Assembly (NCBI GenBank): GCA_031308135.1
Contig: JAHLJT010003656.1
Coordinates: 55,650,156 to 55,714,155, forward strand
DNA length: 64,000 bases
Direction: 5' to 3'
Source: Acheta domesticus
Taxonomy: Eukaryota; Arthropoda; Insecta; Orthoptera; Gryllidae
The position numbers were made by a program, and so were the translations under genes. Below the pieces are notes generated by a model that was given only the letters and a program-made list of their open reading frames with translations, made no database searches and was not told where the DNA came from. Of the stretch, positions 35,090 to 46,432 are shown in pieces (within the stretch, counting starts at the first letter, position 1; each line of letters opens with the position of its first letter).

Positions 35090-35535
35090 CCTGGCGGAGG
35101 ATGTAGCGCGATGAGCGGTGGCCCGAAGCTAGTGGGTGGTGGGCGGCACGCAATGGGCGACGGGCAGTGGATGATGGGCGGGAGGAGACACACGTTGGGC
35201 AAAGGGAGGTGGGTGATGGATGATGTTCGGTGGTGGTTCGTGATAGGTGATGGCGATAGTGATGGGTAGGCGATGGTTATGCAATAGGTGATGTTCGGTA
35301 AGCGGAGGACGGTGGGTGATGTTCGGTGGGTGGTAGATGGTGGGTGATGTTCGGTGGGCGGTGGACGGTGGGTAATGTTCGGTGGGCGGTGGCCGGTGGG
35401 TGATGTTCGGTGGCCGGTGGGTGAAGTTCGGTGGGCGGTGGACGATGGGTGATGATCGGTGGTCGGTGGATGAAGGTGATGATCGGTGGGCGGTGGATAA
35501 TGGATGATGTTCGATGGGTGATATGCGGTGGTCAG
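35090..35535 (+). repeat. Minisatellite, about 24-bp units
   Basis: Units of the type gtgggtgatgttcggtgggc repeat about 12-15 times with length variation. G is on the plus strand. The minus-strand His/Pro/Ser frames (up to 198 codons) are artefacts of the repeat. Confidence 0.85.
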
Positions 35536-37205
35536 CCTCTGCGAAACTTCTGCCCAGTTTCTTCCCCCTCCACCCCAATTCCTGACCCATGCGCCTGCAC
35601 CCGTTTGCCCATGACCATCCACGGAAGACCCATGACCTCTTATTTGATTTCATTCACGCAAACGAACTCGCATCACGTCCAGAAAACCTGTTTCATGTTT
35701 GTATGCTACGTTGGATGATTTATAATTCAGGAAAATTAAAATTCTCCTCTACCTCCTGTGTCAGACGTGAGAGAATTCGTATTTCACTTGAAAACGCATG
35801 CTCTATCGAATACATTCGTAAATAATTTTACAGATTGCAAACCAATTAATTTTATCAACGATATTCACACGGATTAAAAAGCTAGTAAAAATGGTTACGC
35901 TCTTCACAACACAATCTATACAGACATCTAAAATGACATTGAGCGAGATATTGCGAAAATGTTTGAAAGGAAGACACAAAAACGAAGGATCCACTCTCGT
36001 AGCTCCCATGTCATGTGACACTTCACGCAAGGACAAGCACTTTGTTAGAGATAATTTCTAAAATAACAGCCCGCTGATTAACTTACGCCAATAAGGAAGT
36101 ATCCAAAGCATGTATATCATTAACGTAGGAGAATTGCTTGATAAATGTTTCTTTTTGTTTTTATAACAAGATTTCAAGATTTATGGGCAATTTTAGAAAA
36201 TATACGTTCCTTGGTCTTTGGTTATGACTTTACATGTAAGGGAATGGTCTATAATGAGGCTAAAACACAGGACCAAGCTGCATACGAATATCCATTAAGA
36301 AGCTACTGGTAAAAAACAAAGTCGAATTTAACAAGTTTATGAACCAAAATGTTTTAATGCGAATGACATCACAATAAATCATGCATGGGTCTAAATGTGA
36401 ATTTGTTTGGCGTTATCACAAGTTTAGCATTTGCGAATGCTAGAACAAAATGTTTCTTTATATTCTGTGTATATTGTTCGCACTTATTGCGAACTTTCAA
36501 ACAATCGCGAAGTCTCTCGTCAGTCTTGTGACGCGAGAGCGTACGTCAGTCACATTTCTTCATACGTTACGGTAAATAAAATTCTCTGCAAGCAGTCGCA
36601 TCCGTATTACGCAAGCAACCTACGTGTATTTGTAAGATACCTACGTGTAATCTTTTTAGAATTTTCTGCATCCGAAGGGATGGAAGGTTCTCTGCCAAGA
36701 TGTCCTCGAGCAGTCATTCGCCAAGTATGACACACCCTTTGTGCAAACGAGGGCACAAAAAAATAATTTACTTAGAATAGTTAAAGAATATTTTTGTTGT
36801 GAAACTACGTGAACAGAAGCATACGGCAGAAAAAGTGTCGGTAAATGACGTTTACGTCTTGAGTTTGACTATTACTACTCTCAGTAACTCAAACGTTAAA
36901 TACGTAGCTCAAATACTTCACCATCGTGGATTGTTTTTTCCCTTTCAGATATTAAGATTTTATTACAGGAAATTTGTATTTACTTTAATATAGATTTATT
37001 AAATTTATTATGCGAAGAATGAGTATTAACTGCAAGCATTATTACCAAACATGTTTTATAAATTAACGAATTCATTCAGTCACACAATCGGACACTCAGA
37101 CCGGTCGAATCTAAATTCATGATTTACCTCTTCTCTAATAGCAAGCAATTTCGAGCACCTCTAAACAACTGACCCACGGAATGAGCGCTGGACCCTTGCA
37201 CCTGC
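35536..37205. other. AT-rich sequence, no gene seen
   Basis: No gene or element recognised. The frames at 35803-36036 (-), 36431-36730 (+) and 36799-36993 (+) have no domain. Confidence 0.45.
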
Positions 37206-37209
37206 TCAT

Positions 37210-37695
37210 TGGGCACGGCACTTCATCTTTGTAGTGCGGACGGGGTTTGCCTAGCGGGGCGGGAGGGGAAGTATGGGATTGATGGGTGGGGCACGGAGGC
37301 AGGGAGGAGCGGGAAGCGGCTGGGTGGGTAGGGGTAGAGCAGGGGGGACTGGGGAGAGGGAGGCGGAGAGAGCGGCTGTGATGATGGAAGGAATGAGGAG
37401 CGGGAAGGTTCGCAATGGGTGGTGTGAGGAGAGGTAAGATGGAGCGGATGTGGGTTAGCGGACGGGGGACGGAGGGCGGGCGGGGTGGGTTGGGTTGACA
37501 GGCGGGCGGGGTAAGACGGGTTGACGGACGGGTTGGCGGGTGGGTGAGGCGAGGCGAGGAAGGGCGGGGCGGGGAAAAGCAGGGCGGGGCAGAGCGGGTT
37601 GGCGTGTGGGTGAGGTGAGCCGGGGAAAGGCGGGCGGGGTGTAGCGGGTTGGCGAATCGGTGTGGATGGTGTAACGGGGAGGGACGGGGCGAGCT
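37210..37695 (+). repeat. G-rich degenerate minisatellite
   Basis: Irregular units such as ggcgggcggggtaagacggg and ttggcgggtgggtgaggcga on the plus strand. It produces the Pro/Ser/Thr minus-strand frame at 37135-37839, an artefact. Confidence 0.8.
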
Positions 37696-38980
37696 GGCTT
37701 TAGGCGCGAAGACTCGAAGCGTTGCTTCACACGCGGCTAACACTACGCGGCTGCCGGAGGAATTTGTCACACTGTCGCGAAATCGGCACATGCAAACCTC
37801 ACCACAAGTGAGTTGGCCGATCCCAGTGACGCATCCCATGGCGATGGAAACATTTGCACCTCAGACGTTGGCTTTTCAGTAATAATTTGGTCACACAATA
37901 CTGTTGCACCTACAAATTCTTGCACAAATGAGTATCCTCTATTGACATTTTTAAATAAATGTTTCATAACCCGGAATATGTATTTAACTTATTTATTCAA
38001 ATACTTCTCATTCGTGAATATGAAACTTTATCTTGGGGACCTGCCCTTGGTTAATTGAAACGTTATGTGTTTTAACATTTTCAACCTACAATTCATGTTA
38101 ATTACACAAGAAACAATTTCTAGGGATAAAAAATTCATTCTCATAAACTATGAATGTTTTTTTCTCTGTAAGCAGTTTTTGAATTGCTGCAAAAGATGTA
38201 CGTAATTGCCTTGAGTGGTCAATGGGGGGCAATGGGAAACAATGAATTTGGAATCAACTACACAAACCTACAGTAACTTCTAAGTACTGATGCCAAACAT
38301 TGCCACTTGGTACAGCTTAAGCAAACATTTCCATCGTCTGAAATGTACTTGCTTTACAACTCTTCTCCAGTAACGGATCACCATCTTTATTGCCACCATG
38401 TTGTTCGACTGAAGTGCCACTCGCGAGTTTTGTGGAAAAAATAAAGGAGGCGAGAAGAAAGTTTGCAAAATCATTTCTTCCGTTTCGGTCCTACTGCGGG
38501 GATCGACATAGCGACGCGGAAGCCACCGGGCTGAGAATGTCCTTCGGCGCTTGGTTCGTGTCCCGTTCGCAGCAGAACCGGTCTGTCCTTCCCCCCTCTC
38601 TCACTCCACCTTCCTTCCCCTCTCCGATGCACCTCCTTAACAACTGCGCGCTCATGTAATTATCACACCACTCGTTTTTTAAGGCGCGCGCTGCAAGCGT
38701 GGTTGGAAAAATATGCAAGTTATATCGCGGAAATCTGAGGGCGTAAATGGAATTATTCCTCCTTTACGATGGCACGGAACGAGTTGTGTCGCCCTGCAGG
38801 AATGCAGGAGAGGCGATTGTCCGCTGGAGTTGACTGCCATGAACAATTGCAGTTGGATAAAGGGTTCTGGTCCAGTATTGTGCACCCATTCTTCGTGAAT
38901 ATAGGTCAAGTAAAGAATGATTCGGTAGGATAAAGTGACTTCATAAAATCCCAAAGGTTGGAGATGTTCATGCAATCGTT
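37696..38980. other. Mixed sequence, no confirmed gene
   Basis: On the minus strand an acceptor-like ctcctgcattcctgcag ends at about 38797, followed by nine codons and a stop. A minus-strand AATAAA lies near 38388. This could be the 3' end of the minus-strand gene candidate at 38987-39260, but the link is speculative. Confidence 0.2.
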
Positions 38981-38986
38981 ACTCAC

Positions 38987-39036
38987 CAACCTATGTGCTT
39001 TATCCCATGATTGCTTGTGCCGGCTCAGATACTCAC
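38987..39036 (-). CDS. Candidate internal exon (50 nt)
   Basis: Read on the minus strand, a polypyrimidine tract and acceptor (cctttttgttgcag) precede 50 nt that are open in only one phase, giving EYLSRHKQSWDKAHRL, and then a strong donor GTGAGT. It needs two incoming bases and ends in phase 0. The upstream candidate at 39219-39260 ends with one base, so the phases join without error. The charged, tryptophan-containing peptide looks like real protein, but I cannot name the family. Confidence 0.35.
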
Positions 39037-39163
39037 CTGCAACAAAAAGGAACGTTTAGACACTGAACAAGGTAACATCAAAGAATAAAATGAAATTCAA
39101 TAGATAGTTTTAATTACATGATATAATAATATTAGTTACACGATTACACTACATTAATCTTAA

Positions 39164-39562
39164 ATACGACGCAACACGGAAGTGCCAGTAAGTTGGGCTG
39201 GGGGGAATTTCAACTCACCAGAGGATGATTCATTGAGACAAGATTTAAAAGTTAGTTCAACTAAAAAAAAACATGAAGAGAGAAAACAAAATTTTAATTG
39301 TCATTTTAAAAAATTAACGAAAATACGAAGTTCCCCTGTTTCAAGTCACGTTCAGGAGTTCAGTGAATCTTTTCACGAGAATATTGGAGTTCTAGTAAGC
39401 CACGTGCCAATTTTACGACATATTTGTGAAGATCAATCTTCCAGACCTATCCATCACACGTCAGAATATTTACAACCAAATAATACAGGTTATTCGAAAA
39501 TCGATGACTGGCGTTTTAATCACCGTGCTAAAGTATTGCTCTGTATATTAACAGCTGCGTAA
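39164..39562 (+). CDS. Unrecognised ORF (about 130 codons)
   Basis: The frame is open from 39164 to the stop at 39562 in AT-rich DNA, where chance ORFs of this length are uncommon. The protein is hydrophilic with a Lys-rich stretch (STKKKHEERKQN) and a Ser/His-rich middle. There is no ATG at the start, so it would have to be an exon or relic. It is antisense to the candidate exon at 39219-39260. I recognise no family. Confidence 0.2.
   Translation: MRRNTEVPVSWAGGNFNSPEDDSLRQDLKVSSTKKKHEERKQNFNCHFKKLTKIRSSPVSSHVQEFSESFHENIGVLVSHVPILRHICEDQSSRPIHHTSEYLQPNNTGYSKIDDWRFNHRAKVLLCILTAA
39219..39260 (-). CDS. Candidate internal exon (42 nt)
   Basis: On the minus strand a long pyrimidine tract (ttctcttcatgtttttttttag) leads into 42 nt open in one phase (ELTFKSCLNESSS), ended by a donor GTGAGT. 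It ends in phase 1, matching the exon at 38987-39036. A further possible upstream exon, 40324-40372, begins with ATG and ends in a compatible phase at GTAAGT, but its support is weak. A plus-strand ORF overlaps this exon, so at most one of the two readings is likely to be real. Confidence 0.3.
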
Positions 39563-39935
39563 ATGTAACAGATTAAAAACAACTTAATAAAACACTTAAA
39601 TGAGTGAAACAAGTACAATTATTTTAGGTGCTCTTTTCTCGAGCTGGAGGTCCATACAATGAGAAAGTTCGCAATTATTTTCCTTAACAAAAGCTATAAA
39701 TCGTGTAACGTGTCAAGTTTAGTATTCAACCTAGATTTGTTCATACAGTTTCTAAGCAGTGTCAATAGCTACTGTTTTGTGTAGAAATTCGGATCTTCCG
39801 GTCTGTACAGGTCCAGTCGGCGCCGCATCTGATACTATCTCATTCGGAGCCGTGTTGTCTGTTTCGGTCAACGACAGTACTCCAAAAATGTAAGGGGAAT
39901 TGACAATGACAAGCTGAGACACCATATTTTTTTTT
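39563..39935. other. AT-rich sequence, no gene seen
   Basis: No gene or element recognised. Confidence 0.4.
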
Positions 39936-39939
39936 ATAT

Positions 39940-40012
39940 TAAAGCTCCCGATTGGTTAACCGTTTCCCAGCTGATCAAAAGTCAATTCCTCCCACATTTA
40001 AATCAGTTTAAT
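39940..40012. mobile_element. Half of a family A palindromic MITE
   Basis: gctcccgattggttaaccgt, then cagctgatcaaaagtcaatt and a decayed end near cacatttaaatcag. This corresponds to the right half of the elements at 40035 and 60277. No left half is evident. Confidence 0.5.
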
Positions 40013-40034
40013 CGAGTTCTGGTCCGCTTCTATT

Positions 40035-40180
40035 CTCCGATTTAATTATAGTGACTTCAGACATTCGATCAGCGGAGTTGCGGCTATCCTATACGGAGCT
40101 TCAATACCAAAAATTAAATAACGAAGCTCCCGGGCGTCCAGTTGATCAAACGTCAGAAGTCACTATAATTAAATCGGAGT
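40035..40180. mobile_element. Palindromic MITE, family A
   Basis: The ends CTCCGATTTAATTATAGTGA and its reverse complement pair over about 27 bp with one mismatch (gacttcagac versus gacttctgac). The inner arms contain gatca and gagctt(c) motifs. It is about 145 bp and non-coding. It lies only about 25 bp from a half-copy of the same family. Confidence 0.8.
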
Positions 40181-41090
40181 GTAGGTCACACCCCCTTCAA
40201 GGGACCCGGGCTCTTCTTCCTTTGCCGGCCTGCGACTGGCGCGCGCTGGCGGTGAACTCCCGAGATGAGATGAGCGCCCGTCGACGCAACGCGATAACGC
40301 GATTAATCTCCCACGCAACTTACGCAAGTAATATGTATGGAAATGCGCCGCTGCCCATCCATATGCATACATTTCGCACCAGGAAATTTCATTATCTACA
40401 GATTGTTACACACTCGAGAGCGTGCGGAGAAGATTCGCAAATTAAAGAAGTTTACACTTGCTGGCTCGTTCAGAGTTATAATTCTCCTCGGCAGTGAGAC
40501 GCTTGTTCTTCAGAATTGTCTGAACTGTAGATCAATTTCCTTTTCCTCTCGGTCATTCATTAACTGTTTGGCTATCAGTTTTAAGGGACAGAACATTAAT
40601 GTTTCACGAGAGGATTTTCGGTGGTATGCAGGTGGCGATCTTTATCTGGGAGCTTTACATTCCTCATTTTTATATTAATTTGATAAAAAAATGAATTGTG
40701 TAATCTTGACATATGAACTGAAAGAAAAAAAACTCGGGAAGGAAAGCTAGAAACAATGGAAAGCATTTTTCTAAGACGCAATAAGTAAAACTACCAATAG
40801 TGATCTTCAGGTCTTTAAAGCAGCCCTTTGAGTAAATTTTTTTAGAGGCTAAAAAAAGTACGGAAACATATTTAGAAAATATTACTATCGTCGTAACAAA
40901 TAAATTGCAGATAAAGAAAGTTTTTCCCACCAATTTGGAAACAATTATTACAAAATTCAAAGAAGAATAATCCAGCTCATATAGTTGGTTACACTCTACA
41001 AATTACATATTCCATCAAACTGTAATAATCTGCACGATGTGTCAAACCACGGAAGGTCCATTCAAAAGTATCTCGTACATAAAACGAGGG
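40181..41090. other. Mixed sequence, no gene confirmed
   Basis: A short GC-rich stretch at about 40200-40290, then AT-rich DNA. The only coding hint is the weak minus-strand candidate 40324-40372 described with the exon at 39219-39260. Confidence 0.35.
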
Positions 41091-41094
41091 ATCT

Positions 41095-41625
41095 CTTGCG
41101 GCCTATTTTCGAGCGTCCGCCGAGATTGGGGCTTTCTTCACACCCGCACGCACCCTCCTCAGTTGGAAGGGGCGCGCCGCGACCCCGAGGGGGGAGGGGT
41201 CTGCCCCTCCACCCACGCGGGCCATTCACCACCGACCCCCCTCCCCCCCCCCCCAATAATCCCCGGAGCCAGGGCGGGCGTCACGCCAGCTTAGCCGCTC
41301 TCGCTGGGGGCCCGGGCCCGGGACGTGCCGTGCGGTGCCGCAGCGGGAGGAAGGCAGGCAGGTTCTTTTCACGGGCGCGCGCGGCCCCTCTGGCCCGGGG
41401 TCCAGCTGCCTGGCTGAGCTTCGTCCCTGCGACGTTGCCGATCCTCCGCGACCGCCTCCACCGCCGCCGCGGCCGCCGCCCCCCTCCCCCGCCTCGCCGT
41501 TCACACTCCGGGCCAGCCCGAGAACGGCCTTCCGCAGACGCCTTTCCTCGAGCCACGCGTTTCGGGAGCGGGCCCTTCCCGGCGGAGCTCGAATGGCAAT
41601 TCAGCGAACTCTCCGAGAGAGGGAT
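41095..41625. other. CpG island
   Basis: CpG-dense, with a C-rich run at 41226-41253, gggcccgggcccggg near 41308, and (CCG)n at about 41455-41480. Frames are open on both strands by composition. No protein recognised. Confidence 0.5.
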
Positions 41626-42070
41626 TTCGGAGCACTGATCTCGCAGTCCATGGGCACATCTCTGTGTAGCACAGTGAAACGTGAGGAAACAATGAGGAAC
41701 GTATATAATGCGGAAATCTGTCTAATGTGAACATAAATCGCGGTCCTGCCAATGATCTAATCTTACATCGGATAATGAAGAAAAAATTACTGGCCCGTTG
41801 AGATTTCGCATTGGGCAAGTTTTACTTTATTATGCTGGAGTTCATTATACTGTTCATAACGTGTATAATTCGACAGTGTTCGGATAAACGTATTTATGTC
41901 ATTTTGATACCATTCCGAATCTTAGTTCTTTTCCATCACATTTAGAGTGGCCACGGTTTTCCGCGGCCTACCAATCATTTATACAGACTTGGTCTGGCAA
42001 ACGGTAAGGCGAAATATAATGGAGAGAATTATAGTTTCAGTAGTATTTCAATAGAAAATTATTCTAATGG
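41626..42070. other. AT-rich sequence, no gene seen
   Basis: No gene or element recognised. Confidence 0.4.
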
Positions 42071-42078
42071 CATAAAAC

Positions 42079-42352
42079 CAGTGGCGTCCCCAAAGTGGGG
42101 AGCATGAAGTTTCATCCCCTTCTCCATAGCCGATGACATATTCACAAATATAGTTTATACTAATTATTCGAAGTAACGAAGTCTCAATTCAATACGTTGT
42201 AAATTTGTCTGAAAACCAAATCTTATAAATCAACATAAAAATACATTATAAATTGAGCGTTACTAATAAATTCTTTATTAGAAACCATCAAGTCAGATGC
42301 TCATATCAATACCCCCCCCCCCAGCCCCTGAAAATCTTGGTTTGCGCCATTG
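42079..42352. mobile_element. Non-autonomous hAT element, CAGTGGCG type
   Basis: The left end CAGTGGCGTCCCCAAAGTGG and the right end (reverse complement CAATGGCGCAAACCAAGATT) share hAT-type terminal bases. The flanking 8-mers cataaaac (42071-42078) and cacaaaac (42353-42360) match at 7 of 8 positions. The 274-bp interior is AT-rich with a C11 run near the right end. Non-coding. Confidence 0.75.
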
Positions 42353-42399
42353 CACAAAACCATATTATATGACTCACCCATTCCTTCATGTGAACGCGA

Positions 42400-42770
42400 A
42401 ATTTTTAAGCTCGCCCGTAGTCCGAACGTTTCCTCCGAAGAAAGCCTTTGCTGCTGGCTGCCCGCGAGTACAGGGCGGCGGGATTTGTCGGCAATCGCTG
42501 AAAGAGCGCGGCGTGGTGCGGCGGGGACCGGGCGTGGCGTGGCGTGGCGTGGCGTGGCGGGGCGGGGCGGGATGTTTTCGTGCCCGGAGCGACCTGCGCA
42601 GGTGTGCTGGAGAGCAGCGAGGGGACGGCAAAGAAAGCAGTCGCATTGTCTGGTGGCGCGGGTGGGAGGGCGGTTGGGCCAGCCTTCCGCTCAACGAGGG
42701 CGGGGTTGGTGGAAGACCGAGGCGCAGAAGGACGAGGTGTAGGAGGTCTGGGGCGACGGGCAGCAAAAGA
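42400..42770 (+). repeat. CpG-rich, G-biased patch with (GGCGT)n
   Basis: Contains ggcgtggcgtggcgtggcgg at about 42533-42560, then ggggcggggcggg and a G-rich tail (to about 42765). G on the plus strand. Confidence 0.65.
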
Positions 42771-43180
42771 GGTAAAAATGTAAAAATGCTGTGGACGTAG
42801 GTAGGAAAATCGGCGGCTTGGGGAGAAAACTTAGGATAGGACGATTGGAATAGGACGTATCAATGTAACCACTGCAAGTAACACCCGCTGTTAAGACCGT
42901 TTTGATACAAGATTTCAGAAACAAGAAAAATTCGCAAACACATGTGTAATTGTAAATATATGAAGGTTGTGTAATTGAAGGTTGGTAAAGAATTCGATGA
43001 TTTTTTTTTTAATTTAAAAATCCACATAATCCACGCAAAATCGCTGTGTGGTAAACAACCTATATATTTGTAAATTTTATTGCTATCACATTTCGGTATT
43101 GTGAGAATCCACATCTTCGTCTAACTTCAAGTATTGTCTACATAAATGTGCACGCCAATATTCAAAAGTATCTTTTTAAA
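42771..43180. other. AT-rich sequence, no gene seen
   Basis: No gene or element recognised. Confidence 0.4.
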
Positions 43181-43189
43181 AATGCAGAA

Positions 43190-43490
43190 CTTCCTAGTGC
43201 GAGAGTAGTAGAGCGAAGACTGGCGTATGGCATGACGAGAGAAGTGGGAGTAGGAGTGTCGGTTGAATGGTCAACGAAAGCAACAAGAGCAATAGAGAGA
43301 ATGGCACAACAGGAGACGCACGACGGGAGGGCGTCGGGGCCCGCAGCTGCTTTGGCCCTCGTCGACCCCCGGGGCACGTAAACGCGGCTAGCAAACAACG
43401 CCCTTTGCGGGGGCCCTTTGAGCAGGCGACCGCGCGTGCAGGCGTGGGGCAGGGAGGGGTGGGACAGGGCACGGAAGGGAGGAGCGGGGA
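43190..43490. other. CpG-rich patch
   Basis: GC-rich lead-in to the 10-bp array. No exon recognised. Confidence 0.45.
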
Positions 43491-43620
43491 GGAGCGGCGC
43501 GGGGCGGCGCGGGGCGGCGCGGGGCGGCGCGGGGCGGCGCGGGGCGGCGCGGGGCGGCGCGGGGCGGCGCGGGGCGGCGCGGGGCGGCGCGGGGCGGCGC
43601 GGGGCGGCGCGGGGCGGAGC
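43491..43620 (+). repeat. Perfect 10-bp tandem array GGGGCGGCGC
   Basis: Thirteen decamers in a row. Eleven (43501-43610) are identical ggggcggcgc; the edge units are ggagcggcgc and ggggcggagc. Such homogeneity suggests recent expansion. G-quadruplex and hairpin formation are both possible. Repetitive Arg/Gly/Ala frames here are artefacts. Confidence 0.97.
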
Positions 43621-43770
43621 AGCGCAGTGCGGGTGTAGGCGGGCGGGGCTGGTGCAGAGATGGTGGGAAGGACGGGGTGAGGAGGGGACATGCGCAGCAC
43701 AGAGCTGTGCTCGCAGGTGGCGCTCTCCGAGTGCACTTGTTGCCCCGCGGGGCAGTCGCTGCGTTTATGA
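43621..43770. other. GC-rich right flank of the array
   Basis: G-biased sequence grading into unique DNA. Nothing recognised. Confidence 0.4.
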
Positions 43771-45255
43771 GTCACCGGATATGATACAAGTGACAAGTGC
43801 GTGTTTATTCCCCATACACCGACTAATAAACGTGTACGCCCTATCGTGTTTCTGCACTCCTTGAGAATTACCAACATGAGGGCGATGTTGGGGAAACAAC
43901 AGCGAATATCATTAAACGCCGTGATACCTTGTCATGTAATGTATTAATAACTTTAAAAACATTGCCTCCAAATAGTTAAATAAAATTTTCACTGGTGTGT
44001 GATAATTAAGTGTAATTTTAATTATTTTATTATATTTTTTACCCTTAATTCAACAGACCTATTGAAAAGATGCAATTTGAACTAGACTTTACTGAACTAT
44101 TGCGACCTTAGAGAACATCTGTTTCGGGCTTTGATCCGAAATACTATGGTCGGATTCTTGATACATACCCACGTAATTTTTCCAATAGTAAACCTACTGA
44201 AAACTTACTGAAGAAAACAAGTTTATAAAATATATAACATATTTGTTTTACAAGTGAGATAAATGCATATTGATTACAAAGAAAATACGAGTATGTGATT
44301 TAAAAATAACTGCCTGTTTAAAATCTCATATTTAGTTGAAATAAAAACCAATTAATAAGTTTTTATATTTGTCAGTTTGTCTAGGGCAATCTTGGGAATG
44401 GCTCAAAAGGTTTCTCTGAAACGTACAGTTTCGTCGAGCATAACGTTTGTAAGGTGTTTTTAATTGTAATTTTCTCTTCAAGGAAGAGGAATGTATGTGT
44501 GAGTGGGGGGAGGAGGGGGTATAACTAATGAAATTCTATAAATGTGATGACCAAAACAAGAGATATTCAATGTCCGCATTAGATTTCGTAAAACTACGCA
44601 GTCTCCTTTCTTACCCTTTGAAAGTAAATTTAAGTGCGCACCCTTTCAGTTTTTCACGAACATCTCGCAAACGTTGGAGAAATTCACACAAAATGAATAC
44701 AATTTATGAAGCCTATACAATTTCCTTCAAAATGCTTTTTCATCCATTCAAATCACGCAGTTTCACTAAGTAATTAAATAAAAAACAAATGATTAGAAGT
44801 TTGGCGAGAGAATGCAAGAATGTATTTGTTTACAGCTATCCATAGGAACTATTGCGGTAAAAATTACATCATCGTAGCAATCATCCACGTACGTGGTTGA
44901 GGGGCGGGGGAGCTAGGTAGGTAGGATGTGGCAGAGTAATAACAAGTGGGACGGGGATGGGACGCAGCAATACAGGCTAGGGCGGAATACACTCTACGGA
45001 GAATTCATAAAATTCATTCCTTTTACTGTCTAATAGAAGATTGTGATTGGTAAAAACCGACGTAACGCAAGGTACTTCAGTCACTTGTCCAATATATTTC
45101 CAATGAAACCTGTCCTCGATTTCAAAGATACTTTCACGGCTATTCCGTGTAAACCCATTAACGTTTTGTAGTGTTGTGTAAATTTGCGATTATACCACTG
45201 TACATGGAATGCTGAAAGAAATGGGATATCTTGGAATATTCAGATTCGAAAGCAT
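43771..45255. other. AT-rich sequence, no gene seen
   Basis: No gene or element recognised. The 81-codon frame at 44528-44773 (+) shows no domain. Confidence 0.45.
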
Positions 45256-45259
45256 TTAG

Positions 45260-45500
45260 AATCCGTGGCAGCAGCCGCCACGTATTTTCTCAGCGCTTTT
45301 CCATAAACGCGTCAATAATCCGCGCCCCGCCCCAATTGGCGGGCGGCGGCGTCTGGAGGCGGCGGGCGCGCGACGCGCAGCTGCCGCGACACCAGGAATA
45401 ACCCCGGGATCGTCGTCTGCCGAGTTGTTTACGAAGCGCGCAGTCTGCCGCGGAGGCAGTGAGCGCTGTCTCTCAGGACCATCGTCGCACCGCGCCCGGG
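45260..45500. other. CpG island
   Basis: CpG-dense lead-in to the next minisatellite. No exon recognised. Confidence 0.5.
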
Positions 45501-46194
45501 TGCGGGGAGTGTGGGGTGGAGAGAATGGGATGTGGGGTGTGGAGTATGGAGTGTGAGGTGTGGAATATGGGTTGTGGAGTACGGGGTGTGGAGTATGGAA
45601 TGTGGGGTGTGGAGTATGGGGTGTAGGGCGAGGAGTATGGGATGTGGGGTGGGGAGTATAGGATGTGGGGTGGGGAGTAAGGGGTGGGTGGTGGGGAGTA
45701 TGGGGTGTGGGATGGGGAGTATGGGGTGTGGGTTGGGGAGTATGGGGCGTGGGGTGGGTAGAATGGGGTGTGGGGTGGGGAGTATGGGGTGGGGGAGTAT
45801 GGGGTGGGGGAATATGGGGTGTGGGAGTATGGGGTGTGAGAGTATGGGGTGGGGGAATATGGGGTGTGGGAGTATGGGGTGTGAGAGTATGGGGTGTAGG
45901 GAGCGAGGTATGGAATATGGGGAGTGGGTTGCGGGGAGTGGATTGTAGGGCGTGGAATGTGGAGTGCAGGGTGTACAATATGAGGTGCGGGTGAGGAGTG
46001 CAGGGTGTTGGGTACGGAGTGTGGAGTATAGGATGTGGAGGGTGAGGTGCGGGATGTGGAATGTGTGGTGTGGAAGTTGGGGTGTGGGATACGAAGAGTG
46101 GGGTGCGGGGTGAAGAGTGCAAAGGGTGGGTTGTGGAATGTGGAGTACAAAGTATGGGGTGTACGGTGCGGGGTGTAGAGGGTGAGGTGCGGGA
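45501..46194 (+). repeat. G/T-rich minisatellite (ggggtgtggagtatgg type)
   Basis: About 700 bp of variable 18-24-bp units such as gtggggtggggagtatgggg. It merges with the 14-bp array to the right. The 526- and 416-codon minus-strand frames (His/Pro/Thr-rich) are two phases of the same repeat and not a gene. Confidence 0.9.
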
Positions 46195-46432
46195 TTTGAG
46201 GTGTGGGGTTCGAGGTGTGGGGTTCGAGGTGTGGGGTTCGAGGTGTGGGGTTCGAGGTGTGGGGTTCGAGGTGTGGGGTTCGAGGTGTGGGGTTCGAGGT
46301 GTGGGGTTCGAGGTGTGGGGTTCGAGATGTGGGGTTCGAGATGTGGGGTTCGAGATGTGGGGTTCGAGATGTGGGGTTCGAGGTGTGGGGTTCGAGGTGT
46401 GGGGTTCGAGGTGTGGGGTTCGAGGTGTGGGG
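46195..46432 (+). repeat. 14-bp tandem array TTCGAGGTGTGGGG
   Basis: Seventeen 14-bp units. The first is TTTGAGGTGTGGGG, units 2-9 are canonical, units 10-13 (46321-46376) all carry TTCGAGATGTGGGG, and the last four are canonical. Because 14 is not a multiple of 3, every plus frame reads the same 14-residue repeat. The block of four identical variants implies duplication of several units at once. Confidence 0.97.

Noticed and set aside
42386..42440. Minus-strand exon candidate ending at GTGAGT near 42373
   Set aside because: Open for 18 codons but in a GC-rich patch where such frames are common. The acceptor is mediocre and no partner exon was found.
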